This document shows, piece by piece, positions 36,855-48,862 of a stretch of 64,000 nt of DNA. A program made the position numbers and the translations under genes. The DNA comes from Bactrocera neohumeralis (lineage: Eukaryota; Arthropoda; Insecta; Diptera; Tephritidae): NCBI RefSeq assembly GCF_024586455.1, contig NC_065921.1:1984001-2048000 (forward strand), written 5' to 3'. The notes under the pieces were generated by a model. It was given only the letters and a program-made list of their open reading frames with translations. It made no database searches and was not told where the DNA came from. How positions within the stretch are numbered: position 1 is the stretch's first letter; each line of letters starts with the position of its first letter.

Positions 36855-38379
36855 TATTAGTATGGTATATACAAAACTCAGCCAATATGAGTATATTCGT
36901 GCCTACGGATGACTTTATGACGAAGATACCTTAAGGCGTTATAAGTTGATAATATTTAATAAGCAATTATAAGAAAACAAGATAACATTAAAAAATTGTA
37001 TAAAATTTATATATACATACATAGAGGTTCTAAAAACATAATTTTACTATTTAACTCTCTATTTTTATAATCAAAGTAAAACGATTGCGAACCATTTAAA
37101 CTCTTCCATCGCAAATTTCCGCACGAAATCAATCAAAGTTCTTGCGAACTGCTCAACAACGCGGAAAGTAGAAGTGCAAAAGTGCACACTAACTGAAATT
37201 GCATTGGCCCACGCCACCCACTGGAACCCCGCTTTTCCCGCCGAAGGCAATCGCGGCAACAACAATAAGGAGGAAATTGCGAAGACAATGTCCTCTGTGC
37301 GAATGGCAAGCCAACTAGGAGGGGGATTCTAAAACAACAACTTCAAAAACAGCAGTGCATAAAAGTCGCCCAGCTGCTCATACTAAAACTTAATCGTTTT
37401 TGCTACATAAATACACCCATACAGCATAGACATAGTGGAGCCAAGTCAGTGCAGCCACTATCAAAAACAATTTCCATTTGAGCGTTGTGCTTAAACACTG
37501 CAACAAATTATAGTAATTCGGTAAGGTTAAGGAGGGCGGCTTGGGGATCAGTAGCCGACCGTCGGATGAACCAGTTGAATGCGGCAATAAAAGTTTTAAT
37601 CCATTTCCAGCGTGAGCATTGCACTGACATTGAATTAAAGTTGCGAAATTCTTGGTAGAACTACAAAAACAACACTAAGCCCTTAGCGCTGTTTGGCGAC
37701 GGTAGAGGGGGTGGAAGCATTGTGGAAGGTGAGCTCCACAAACAAATTTCGTCATTTGTTGAAGCACGGAAATGGCATAAAATTATTTTAATGTCGCTCA
37801 AAAATGATTGTTTGCTGCAGTTAGCGCGTAGCTGCCCCCATAGCTGCGCCCAGCTGCGCCCAGCTGCGGAATAGCATATTGGAAGAAAGGAAAATACTGT
37901 TGCTGTAACATATGTATCTTCGGACTTACTTATTTTTTTCCTTAGTATCGCTCAGAACGTATTTACTTTAATGAAAGTTCGGAACTAAAGACTAGATTTA
38001 GGAAGGATAACAATTTAGTTACAACTATAAGCCTTTGCTCTTCTCTCCCTATTCATTACGGTTTCTTCATGTTTTTCGATAAATATACGGAACGCCTTCG
38101 AAAGGTTGTTGGATTTTAATTTAAGCTTGTCCATGGCTTGACAACTATAAACCTGTTTGCCTTGGGTTGGAAACTGGAATCGAAGTCAGACTCCATGCTG
38201 TGGTAAAGCTCCATAATTATTCTACTGAATCCGCGAAAGTGGCTATTAGATTCAGAGAATCTGGGTTCCAAACCTTAATAATGGTGTCGCCAAACTAAAC
38301 TCTGGCAGCTCCTTCTCTGCCTATATGCCGACGAAGAAGCTATGGGTTGGAAGAAGCCGTTGGAGGAAAGTGGTAGAGG
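36855..38379. other. Spacer with a short tandem repeat
   Basis: Non-coding. AGCTGCGCCC-type units are repeated three times at about 37838-37867. No gene or known element recognised until the LINE fragment. Confidence 0.4.
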
Positions 38380-39200
38380 GCTTCTTTACGGTTGAGTAAA
38401 AGCTTGGTGGAGGGGTTTACTGTCGGGAGCTATCTATCAACTCCTGTTTCAGACTTCCTTACTATTGCAGTGTCTTCCAGATCAAGGTTGCAACCATTAA
38501 GGAAGCAGTGTTTTACTGCTTCGGAATGCAGCCTCAGAAAAGTGACCATCTACTCAGATAGCAAAGCAGCGATACTAGCCTTGAACTCATTTACCATGCG
38601 TTCAGTGTTGGTTGAGGAGTACCTAACCTCGCTATCAATAGCATCGAGTGATAAGACTGGTATCGGTGCCGGGCCATAGCAGAATCGCAGAAAATTGTAA
38701 AGCTGATAACCTCGCAAGGAAAGACACCCTAGAACCGCTATCGGTAGAATGGAAGCTTGGCCAGTGCTGGGCCACCATCGCTACTTGCGCTGTCACACAA
38801 GCCTTTGGGCACAAGATTTATCGCAAGAGATATATTTGACCTAGTTGTGGGGCTTCTAACAGGCCATTGTTCTATTGGCGTCCATGCTGTAAGGTTGGGA
38901 ATTTTACCGCGGCTGCCGTTTGGAGAAGCTGTTTGGAAGAAGATGATGTGGAAACAACTCAACACTTCCTTCTTTGGGTTGGGAGGTCAAGACTTAAACA
39001 CTTGGAAGCGCATACCTTCAGACATCCCACCGAACTGCCGGCAGTTGAAATTAAACGCCCTTGAAAATTTGTATTTACTACTAAGCGTTTAGCCAATCTG
39101 TAAGTCCGAAGACAGGAGTTCTTATTTCCTATGGTTTCACAAAGGACTACATACTGGTATATGTACGTTCGATCACCGATCAGCCATCTAACCTAACCTA
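38380..39200 (+). mobile_element. LINE 3' part: RNase H and zinc-knuckle region, broken
   Basis: Across several frames the translation gives GGVYCRELSINSCFRLPYYCSVFQ, KVTIYSDSKAAILALNSF (the RNase H active-site SDS), VSVPGHSRIAENCKADNLARK (the PGHS..ADxLAR signature), VGLLTGHCSIGVHAVRLG and a final CRSC...TTQHFLLW zinc-binding-like segment. This order is typical of the end of ORF2 in RNase H-bearing insect LINEs (I/Loa-like). The CCTAACCTAA tail near 39190 resembles the 3' end. Frameshifts and a missing catalytic context make it a relic. Confidence 0.8.
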
Positions 39201-42200
39201 ATATCCGAGTTCTACTAATAATTGTGTATTCGAACATCTCTGGCAGATGTTTGACCGTAGTTCTTATTTAATTTATCCATTTCATTTCAAAGCGGTAAAA
39301 ATGAACCCAACTTCCCTTTTACTAATACGACCCTGATCCATGCTCCATACGGTATTAATATTTTATGCTGATAAATTATCTTCTACCGTTACTGCAGGTA
39401 AGCACATCAATTCTTTTCGTAAGTTCTACCGTTTTGGTGCCGAATGAGGGTTGCAGTGGCCAGCAACTTTTAACTTCAAAAGAAGAAAATTGAAATCACA
39501 TTTTCATTAAATAATTGGGATGCGTGGATGGAATCGTGAATTACTGCGACGCAAATAAATGAAATTATCCTTCTCGTTCATGGGGAAATTATCCAATTTT
39601 GAATCACCAACATATTAAAACGCGGTTTAAATGCGGCGCCCACTCTACAAACATCACACACACACTCAGACACATGGAAAAGCACACATACATACATACA
39701 TATATAGAGAGAAAAGGTAAAAAATATTTGCAAAAGAAGCAGAAAAATATTAATATTAAAGCGCTTTGAGGTGCGGCAGTCAAAAGCGTAATTTGATTTC
39801 GCTTCTTTGATAGCGGCTGTAGAGGAGGAGGTTCCCGATGCGGTGAATACCCGTTAGATATCTAACATTGATACGGAAAAATTCGTATGCTAATGAAAAA
39901 CTATTACTTATGATCCCTAGCGGCTCCTTCCGGTTGTCAGAGGGCAAGAACTTTCTGGAAGGAACGACATTTAGCGCCGATGAAAAGGCAATCCTCGAGG
40001 CCGAATCTTGTTTTAATCCACTTGTTACATCTGATATATATAGTAGATTAAGTTAGATTATACTGGCCGGCCACGGTGACACCACACATAGACCCACTGG
40101 TGCTTAGTAATGCCAGATGGCTTAGTAATGCCAGATAGAGGTTCAGTTTAATTTGAGCTGAAATCACTTTCTATTGTATTGACTTATATTTAAGGTCTAT
40201 CCAACAAGAATATATTTGATCGAAAATAGAAGTCAACGAGTTTTTCTGTAGATTTACGCATGTAAAATGCAGTGTAACATACCTCAGTCAGTTTGAGCGT
40301 CTAAGGACTTCGGTAGACAGAGGTCGCATCCTCAAATGTAGAACGAATTCGCTTCGAACTTAATTTTTCAAAAACTACCACGTACGGTAATTCCACACAC
40401 GCACGGGTGCCGATTCTTCCACAATTTCGCCGGAGTTTAAAACAGATTTCCAATGGGGTTTCACCATTTCACATATATACATACTATGCACATGGATGAG
40501 TATATTCGAATTTACATGTTTAAATAAATATGTGCCGTACGAGCAGGTAATATTAAATTTATTTTATTGATTATATTTACACATAAACAGTTTTTAATAT
40601 TAATAGCGGTGAGTGGCAGCCAATGTTCAGCATTCAAGATGAGCTCAACGCAGCTCTGCCAAGCTTTTCTCTTTAGTTCCTAGAAATGTGGTGTTTGTGA
40701 GAGGTCTCCGCTTGAACGTGATTTTATTAGCATTTCGAAAAGCGCCTCTCGTGCACTCACCCTTCGCGGACCCTCTGTGCTCTGTATGCTCTATGTCTAT
40801 TTGTAATGTTATCAGTAGTGAAATGAGCGAGGGGTTCAAACAGTTTTTATTGTTTCCAAACATAATTAATACATTTCAGGTAATTATTGAAAAGGCAATT
40901 AATATTTTTCTATCCATATTTCTATTAGTTATTTAATAACATTACGAGAATGCAGGAAAAATCAAAAAAGTTAATAATTTCAAAAATTAGCAGCTGATGA
41001 AGTGGGGTCTCAACAAATTGGCACGTGACCATCCCCACGTTTTCAACTTAGCAATCTGAAGGCAAAAGAAATAAAATTATTAATCTAGAATAATGTCGGT
41101 ATGTCTGATACTACAGAAAAGTTGGATTATCTTTCACGAAATGACGATAGTCGAAAAAACTATTTTTTTTTACCTCTTTTTTTTGTCTGTTTCGAATTTA
41201 AAAAAAAAACAGTAAAAAAGATAATTTGGGGAGTTGGATAGTTCCAAACATACACGAGCTTATAATGAAGAGTCTCTAAAAATTTCAGGTAAATCAGTCC
41301 AGTAACAAGAACCTGAGAAGCCGAGGGTATCGCTTTGAAAAATACAGTTTCGAGAAAAACGCATTTAAAGTTTACTAGTCCGACCGCAGCAACTGTGAAA
41401 ATAATTTGGATTTTGAAAAATCTTCTTGTAAATAGACATATTCTTGAATAGTTAAAGTTTGAAAAAAAAAAAAATCGATCGTTCTTCTTTTTACAGCGTC
41501 TCCGACGTTTCCTTCTGAGTGTTACACACTTCGTGACAAACTTAATGTGGGCCATAAATATATGTTCATATACACACATACATTCATACATAAATATTTA
41601 ATTTTGAAGAATACTGCCAATGTAGGTCTCCTTTCCAGGGATGAATTCGGAAACATTCCGGTTGCGCAGACCTGACAGTCGACCGGATGGAGAGCATTAC
41701 AACACCGGCGGCTGGAAAAACATACAACAAACTTCTACTTGTTCTTCCCCAAGCGATTTCGAATGAAAACACGAATGCTTTGTGATATTTTCTTACATTT
41801 ATTAACGCATACGAATCGAATATACAGATGACATGCTTACTTTTTGGGTTTACTGGTTTTACTTGTTTTGTCTATGGAAATACTTCTTTGTATTTAAGTA
41901 ATATATAATGTTATATAATCTTTAATAGTACACAGTATGTTTATAAGCAGCTCTTAATAAAAAATCTATCAATTATTATTTTAATGAAGGGAAATTATGT
42001 AGACAATATGCTAAATTAAACGTTCGCCGGGTCACAGGTTCGTAACGAACTTCCCGTTGTACGTGCCTTATTCTTAACTAAATATACATACATATGAATG
42101 AAGAATGCTTTGTGTGCTTCATTTTTGTACAGACTACCCTCCCTTCCTCATAGGTTTGTTTATATGTATGTGTGTGTTCAAAGGTTTGGGCACCAGAGTT

Positions 42201-43024
42201 TCTTAAATGATTTCGTGCGACAATTTTTGTTTTGTTTGGGGTTTTCAAAAATGTTCTCGTAACTATGCACATACGAGATAAAGAATCAACGGGCTCACGG
42301 GCTTGTGGTTAACTTCACACCTAATACTTACTTATAGAAAAATGTAAGAGCGAGAGCGAGAGAGTGGGAGTAACTGGAATGACCTTCATTCAAGTTCGCT
42401 TTGCACAAACAATTTTGGTTCGTAAAGCGCAAATTAAAAGGAAGGAGCAATTTCCATAACTATGGTGTTATAATATTGCGATTTCGCAAAGAATAATCCT
42501 TAACCTAGAACCAGGTCACTATAACTTTTACAGTTAACCTTTATACTTATGAATTTTGTATTTACTGAGGAATAATCTTAAAAATAAAGTGTAGGATTTA
42601 TATTTATTACTTTTAATAAAATATAATTATTAATAACTTTACACCACTGGTCCAGCTTGCCGGTAGACGAGCTTCAATTGTTTCACGCAACTATTTTGGG
42701 CACAAGTCATAGTGTTCAAAAATCTCTTAAACATAAATAAAGGGGGTTTGCAAAGAGTTGTCGCTTAAATGAAGGTGTGTTCTTAAATCTGGAAACTAGA
42801 CTATAGCACTAAAACTATAAGGTTATGTATGAATTACAATTGCCTTTTGTAGCATCAATTCATACAATTTTGGAATTTTCTTGTCAATCGCTAAGATTAT
42901 TATTTTTTTAAGTAATGCTTGCGCTTGTGGAAAAATAATGAATTCAAATTCTTGCGGATGAATTATTTCATTGCTCCTCTTGCGGCGTTTCTAAATTTAC
43001 TAAATATTACAATTCATGCATTTG
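39201..43024. other. Spacer downstream of Topors
   Basis: Non-coding. It includes a 17-bp tandem duplication (GCTTAGTAATGCCAGAT) at 40103-40137, a CATACATACATATATAG microsatellite at 39687-39705, poly-A/T tracts at 41165-41210 and 41460-41475, and the presumed 3' UTR of Topors at the right end. The minus open frame at 41160-41591 is low in complexity and not credible. Confidence 0.4.
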
Positions 43025-45533
43025 TCACTCGGCATCGCTTTGGCTCCCCTCCGCGTCGTAGTTGAAGGGCATGACGAGGCTCGTGTCGTGTTGGTTTAAA
43101 AAGATGCCGCTTACATCATCTTCGATGCCGGGCAGTGAAACCGCCTCCGCTTCAACCCGCTGTGGGGATAGCCCGTCGGTGTCGCAGCTCTCGTTTCCAT
43201 CACCACTTTCGCCTTGCGCCGTGGACACTCCGGCTTCATTAGCCGGCCTCGGGTTTGTTAGTTGATCTGCGAGCCATGTTGGTGTGCCCAGCAGTTGGTG
43301 TAGGCTCAATGCATTTTCATCCGTCTCATTTTCGTTGTCATTGCCATCGTCTACTTCCTCGTCCTCCTCCTCTTCACCACCACTAGAGGCTGAATACAAT
43401 GAATGTGATGTTGCCGAGGTATCCGAGGTTGATGAAGACGTTGAGGATGTTTCCGAACTATTGAAATTGTCGTTCTCATTGCAGTTATCGTGCTCATGTT
43501 CATCGCCATTGTCGTTATCGTTGTCGTTTGTGTTGTTGGTTGTGGCCGAGGCGCGCGAAATCGAGCGGTTATTAGCCGGGGTTGTGGTAACGGTGGTGGC
43601 AGTCGTTGTTTGCGTCACCGTGGAGGAGAACGTATTATCTTCTTCCATTGCGATATTTACGGCAGTTCTTTCGTTCTCATTTGTTGATGTAATGCATACA
43701 TTTTGAGCGACGTCCAAGCTTTCTTCCCCTGCCTCTACTAGACGACTGAGACCGCTATTTTCATGCGTATCACTATCGAAATTTTCTTGCTTTGTCAAAG
43801 CGTCCATTTCCTGCAACTCGCCCACCTGTTCTGAACTTGAGGGCATTTGCTCAGTACCGTTATTGGCATTCCCATTCGAGTTGAATGAGTCGTTGCCCTT
43901 TTCGCAGTCGATTAGGTAGGCGAGTGTTTTATTAATCTTTTCCATGGTGCCGCCATGTTTTTCTTGTTCTTTGAGCGCTTGTAAGCGACGCTGCAGTTCT
44001 ATCAAATTTTGGCTGTCATCACTCGAGTATTCAGAGTCTGAGCTCATGGCTTCCGTTTTGAAGTGTTTGGAATCATCACTTGGCGCTTTATTTGTGCTGG
44101 AGCTCAGCTTTCGCTTTCGACTATTCGCGCTGCTGCAGTTCTGTCCGCCACTGTTGCTGCTGCTGCTGGTGGTTTGCTGTGGTCCTTTCCTTCGTGAGCG
44201 TTTTGGTTTCTGGTTTCTTGAACTACGTTGCGATTTCGTACGGTGTTTTTTGATATTGTAGTCTTCATCTTCACTGTCACTGCTGGTGGATGTTGAGTCT
44301 GTATTGGACGATGTACAGCTGCTCTCATATATTTTCTTGCCCCTGTGCATGGTAGTTGATGTTTTCGGTTGGTTTTCGTCTTTTCCTCGATTGCTGCGCA
44401 AGTTACGCTTGCGTCGGGAAGCTGTGCTGCGTCTTGAACGTTCGTACATTTCCTTTATGCCTCTACCGCCCCCGGACGACCGCAAGCCCGTCGATGTACT
44501 AGCACCTATATTATATAACTCTTCACGATCTCGAGCCGTGTGAGAGTCAGCCTCTCCCAACCCGGTTGTTATTTGTGTTGTTGAACTGTTTTTATTATCT
44601 TCTAACTCTCTTTTTTGTTCTTCGTCATCGACACTGGCAAATGTTGATTTCCGCAAAGGTTTCGATTCATCCACGAATACCACGTCAGAGTCACTTTCTG
44701 AATTTAGACTGACAAGTTCGGGTGTCCGAAGGTGTGGTGGCTTGCGCTCCAATACGAACTCGCATTCATCACTACTGCTTGAAGTGAGTTCAATATTCTC
44801 TGTAACGGTGGGCTGTAAAGGTCTATTAACCGAAGAGCTGGAAGCTGTTGCTTCTTCGGCTGTAGAAGTCGAAGCTGCAGCCGTTCCCGCAGCACTTTCG
44901 TTTGCTGTGCGCGAAGTTCCCGGCTCAATGGACGCGTCAAGGTCATCCAGATCAATAATATCGCCACTGACACGATTATGTGTACTTAGATTAATAGCTG
45001 CAGATTGTCCGCTTCGTCCATTTATAGAAACTGTGACGCCAGGTGCCTCGGTACCTTCTGAGGTAGTACTAACCGTGAATGACAGTAACGCTCCTACTGA
45101 TCCACTAACCGACGAGTTACCTGAGCGTGATAGCACGCGGAATTCTCCGTCGTTGCGTGTACGAGAGTTACGGCTTCTCGTTCTACGTTCATTGTCATTT
45201 GATGCATTTCCTTCATCTGACGATGCGGACGATGAGAACTCTATAACGATCTCCTCAGGTGTTTGTGGTAAATAATGTACAGCTCTATCATAACCGATCA
45301 TGTCGTAGGGTGAGCGCGCGAAATTATTTAGTTCGTGTATGAAATGTGAGGTCTTTGCTCCAAGATAAGGTTGCAGACGGCGTCGAAATGCAGGCGATAA
45401 AATATTTGTTTGCAGAAGACTTTCATTAATACGTTCCAACAACGAAGATACATTATGCTCGGTGTTACGTAACAAGCAAACAATGTCACGATTGATCCAT
45501 GGCATAAGACGATGCACTTGCGCAGGATTATCC
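43025..45533 (-). CDS. Topors: Topors exon 4 (long Ser-rich tail)
   Basis: The acceptor CTAATAG ends at 45534, and the exon continues RDNPAQVHRLMPWINRDIVCLLRN. It holds 2509 nt and ends at the stop 43027-43025. The tail is low in complexity, with Ser, Asn, Thr and Glu repeats and a basic RS-like patch. A possible AATAAA poly(A) signal lies on the minus strand near 42606-42601. Confidence 0.9.
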
Positions 45534-46811
45534 CTATTAGTCACAAATATTTTAAAATACTATTGACATAGTAATTGAGTGAATACAATGGAAATACCTA
45601 TAAAATCTGGCTGTACTTTCTCGGAATCTTCCCGTTATATCACAAACTGGTAGGGCAAAAAGACGTCGATCGTATATAAAACGACGCCATAGTTGACTCA
45701 AGGTGCCGCTGCTAGCTATGGCATCTGGTTCCTCTTGTCGGTACATATCCAGCAGTTCGTTGCGATAAACGAGATGATTGTACACACTGTTTCCGTTGGA
45801 ACTATTGCCATGTTCTCCATTAGACGCGGCAATGTCAGAAGGATAAAATATACCGCTGCTGGCGGGACGGATGCGGTGAGCTGAATTTCTACGACGCGGC
45901 AACTCCCAGTCACGTCTGCAATTTATTTTTCCAATCACCAAATAATAATGTAGGCGAAATAATTAACAACACCATTCATGGTTTGGCAGAGTTTATACCG
46001 CAAGATAGATATATTATGTATACTTACCCTTCCACGACTACTGCATCAAAAATATATGGCAAGCTCCGTAGAGTGACCTCCACAGGGCGATGTGGAATTT
46101 GTACGGTGGGCGGCTGTACATGGTACTCTTCAAACTGATCAATCGACTTCACATTGTGTATTATAGATTTGAATGTCTGCTTACATAGTGGACACTCTGG
46201 TTTTACCTTTGAAAAATTTAGTTATTAATTTTAATAGCCTCTTTGGCAATTCAGTAACGGTGACTTACCTTGCTCCACTCACACAGGCACTTGAAGCAAA
46301 ACTGATGCATGCAGGAATCGGTGAAACATTTATTTTTGCAACGTCCTAAGCAAATTGCGCAATTCGGTGGCGGTGATGCCGCCCTCCGAGCATCACCATT
46401 ATTGGCTGACTCTCCTTCATTTGTGCCTTGTTGGTTTTCGTCGCCCTCACTTTCGCTGCTGCTGGTAGAGAGCTCAAATAATTTTATACGCATTAGAGGA
46501 GTTAATGTTTGTGGTAAATTTATGTCCTCGGCTGCAGCTGTTGCAGGAGTACCATGTTCTGGTACAGTTTCATTGGCACTGGATGTGGAACTAACAGCAT
46601 TATGATTGCTACTTTCAATTCCTTCAGTTGCTCCTTGCGAGCTTCGCGCTGAACCTGAACGACCACGCCGGGACGTATTGGTCGACATGGCCGAAGTTCG
46701 TGCACTTGAATCAGCAGCTGATGCAGGCCGTATATTGTTGGATAAATTAATGTACGAGTCTCCGGTTTCACTAGTAACTGCCGTACCCTCAACTACTGCT
46801 GGGGTAGACAT
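43025..46811 (-). CDS. Topors: Topors, RING-type E3 ubiquitin/SUMO ligase
   Basis: Topors is a nuclear RING protein that ubiquitinates or sumoylates targets; in Drosophila it is linked to Hairy turnover and insulator bodies. Four exons join in frame: 46811-46269, 46206-46028, 45915-45598 and 45533-43025, giving 1182 aa. The C3HC4 RING spans the first intron (C151, C154, C167, H169, C172, C175, then C186 and C189). It is followed by the conserved TFKSIIHNVKS block, a helical domain (LVYRNELLDMYR ... LRRRLQPYLG-like) and a very long Ser/Thr/Asn-rich tail with a basic Arg/Ser/Lys stretch around KRSRRKGPQQ and acidic stretches near the end. The start context CAAAATG fits the fly consensus. D. melanogaster Topors is CG15104, numbered next to tn (CG15105), which supports orthology through synteny. 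Confidence 0.92.
45598..45915 (-). CDS. Topors: Topors exon 3
   Basis: The acceptor TGCAG ends at 45916. Joined to exon 2 it reads GRDWELPRRRNSAHRIRPA, then the helical NELLDMYRQEE and WRRFIYDRRLFALPV segments. The donor is TATAG|GTATTT with GT at 45597-45596. It is 318 nt long and ends in phase 2. Confidence 0.9.
46028..46206 (-). CDS. Topors: Topors exon 2
   Basis: The acceptor AAAG ends at 46207. The exon opens VKPECPLCKQTFKSI, completing the RING, and ends GAAGG|GTAAGT with GT at 46027-46026. It is 179 nt long and ends in phase 2. Confidence 0.9.
46269..46811 (-). CDS. Topors: Topors exon 1
   Basis: ATG at 46811-46809. The exon has 181 codons: a Ser/Thr-rich N-terminus and then the first six RING ligands. 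The donor is AGCAAG|GTAAGT with GT at 46268-46267, phase 0. Confidence 0.9.
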
Positions 46812-48661
46812 TTTGATCTATTTAAATTTTTGCGTTTAACAATTAATTACTTGTTTTTTTTTTCTATTTAATATTTAATGAATATTTGTGCTAGTGTGTG
46901 CACTCTATAAACTCGCACTAGACCATCGGCTGCAATAACAATTAGGGGGTAGTCGGTACGATTTGTACTCTGAATAAGGTTTTTACGAGATGTACGTATT
47001 CCGACTTTTGATATACACTATATTCTTTTCAATTGTAAGCAGATATTCTTAGTTCGAATTTTCTATCGGCAAGTTGAAATCGGTACAATTTTTTTACTTT
47101 TACTTCATTTTTGACTTTTAAATTTGTTATTACTTGATTTCGTATATGCTTCGCCCTTCTTTCTCACTCTCCGCACTTTTGCAGCAAATGAATAATCTCG
47201 ATATCCGCTTGCAAATTTTCACGTTTTTCGAGGACCATATTCTAAATATTTCCTTTTCCAAAAACGTAATTTTTTTATTTCTTAACCATATTTAAACAAC
47301 AAATTTCCAATTTCTACATTTTAATAGTAAGAAAATCAATATTTAATCTTATATTTTCAACAATTTTTGCACCGTACACAGAAAGTTTGGTAACTTTAAT
47401 CGGACGTTTCTTTGGAATAGGCGAATGGTTGTATAGCTCTGTTCGATTTGCGATGAGAGCAAGGAAGGCGCATGCAGCAAAAAATTCACAAAAACCAGCT
47501 GATTGTTGCTTGATATTGTTTTCTTGTCATTGGTAGGTGTCTTGAATGGAAACCTCAATTGCAAGCCAAATGTAATAACTCAGGTGAAATACGTAACCGA
47601 ATATTTTTTAACTCTAGTCTGCTAGATGAAATATTTATTTTTGATCTTAAAACCATTCAAAATTTATTAACTCTAGTAAGTTCAAATAGATCTTAAATTT
47701 TTTACAGCATTTGTTAATTAAATATAGTTTCAGTCTCTTCATTGGAATTAGAATAAAAAAAATTATAATAAAATAAAAGTGATTCCCAGATTTCTACGGT
47801 GTGATAAGTAATTTTTTAGTTCAGTTTTGGATAAAAAATAGTATGTTTTCATTTCATCCCGATAAGTTTTTTGTGTAGCAAATTTGGTTACACGATAACT
47901 TATCGAATAAGTGGATAAGTCGTGTTATGTACCTATTGAAATGATATAGAAATAAATTGAAGCTTGTAAGAGCACATAAGGCCCTATTAATAAGAAAATT
48001 TCCAATATTTGAAATAATTTAGTACTTTCATGTTTACTTACTACCAATATTTAGTCACAAATGTGTAGCCTATATGACCACTTTCGGATATGAAAAGCAA
48101 ATATTTAGATTACGTTAAAAGGGGACATAAGTCGATAAAGCAGTAATTGAGTTCGGGGATGTAACAATCAGAAATACTGATCTGGCAATGACAGCTATGG
48201 CTTTCGTTAAATGCTCGCCAGTGTTGACGCAATTTGCAAACTGACGCTTTTGAAGACTATTCCCCATGTTGGGAAATATATTAATTTTTCCATTTGAAAT
48301 TCTCGAGCAATAAGTACACCTTAAGAAAATAATTGGTTATAACATTTATTTTTCTAGAGCGGCATCGAGCATTTATTTCGATAAGCTTTTGCTAGACAGT
48401 TTATTTAAACTTTTTGGGATCCAAATACATATATTTTTACCTATTATGACGCTATTGCTGCATCTATTGGAGAATGACTGCGGTAACCCTGCTGGCAATT
48501 TAACGAAAGACTGAAACCCATTGACAGATGCTAGCAAAAGACTGTTTACAGAAAAAAAGTGGCGCTTTGCTACAAATTTGGTGAAAAACATTAAATTTTG
48601 TTTAAAATCGTTGTAAAAAATCGGCAAAATTGCGTCGGAAGGGTCAGAGCAACAACACAAG
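46812..48661. promoter_or_regulatory. Divergent upstream region of Topors and the Myb/SANT-like gene
   Basis: This 1.85-kb AT-rich interval must hold the promoters of both divergent genes. One near-match to the fly promoter E-box AWCAGCTGWT is at 47494-47503 (ACCAGCTGAT). No convincing TATA, DPE or exact DRE was found. Open frames here (47349-47564 and 48373-48693, minus) show no recognisable domain and I treat them as chance. Confidence 0.4.
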
Positions 48662-48862
48662 ATGGATAGGCGAAAGAAGCGCACATCCACCAATCAATAT
48701 ATGATGTACTTGGATATGATGGAAAAGGACTCTATTTTTGCAACAGGACGCATTCCACGCGATGTTGAGAGCAATTATTTGCATAAAAAATGGAAGGAAC
48801 TTTCCGATAAGTTAAATACATGCAACAGTGGACCAACGCTAACAGCAGAAGAGTGGCGGAAG
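48662..48862 (+). CDS. Myb/SANT-like gene exon 1
   Basis: ATG in the context ACACAAGATGG; 67 codons; the donor is CGGAAG|GTAAGG at 48862/48863, phase 0. The longer open frame to 48913 runs into the intron and is not real coding. Confidence 0.85.

Noticed and set aside
41160..41591. 143-codon minus frame
   Set aside because: Driven by A/T tracts (Lys and Phe runs) with no conserved motif or splice context.
43284..45275. Several plus-strand frames opposite Topors
   Set aside because: Shadows of the long Ser/Glu-rich Topors exon 4.
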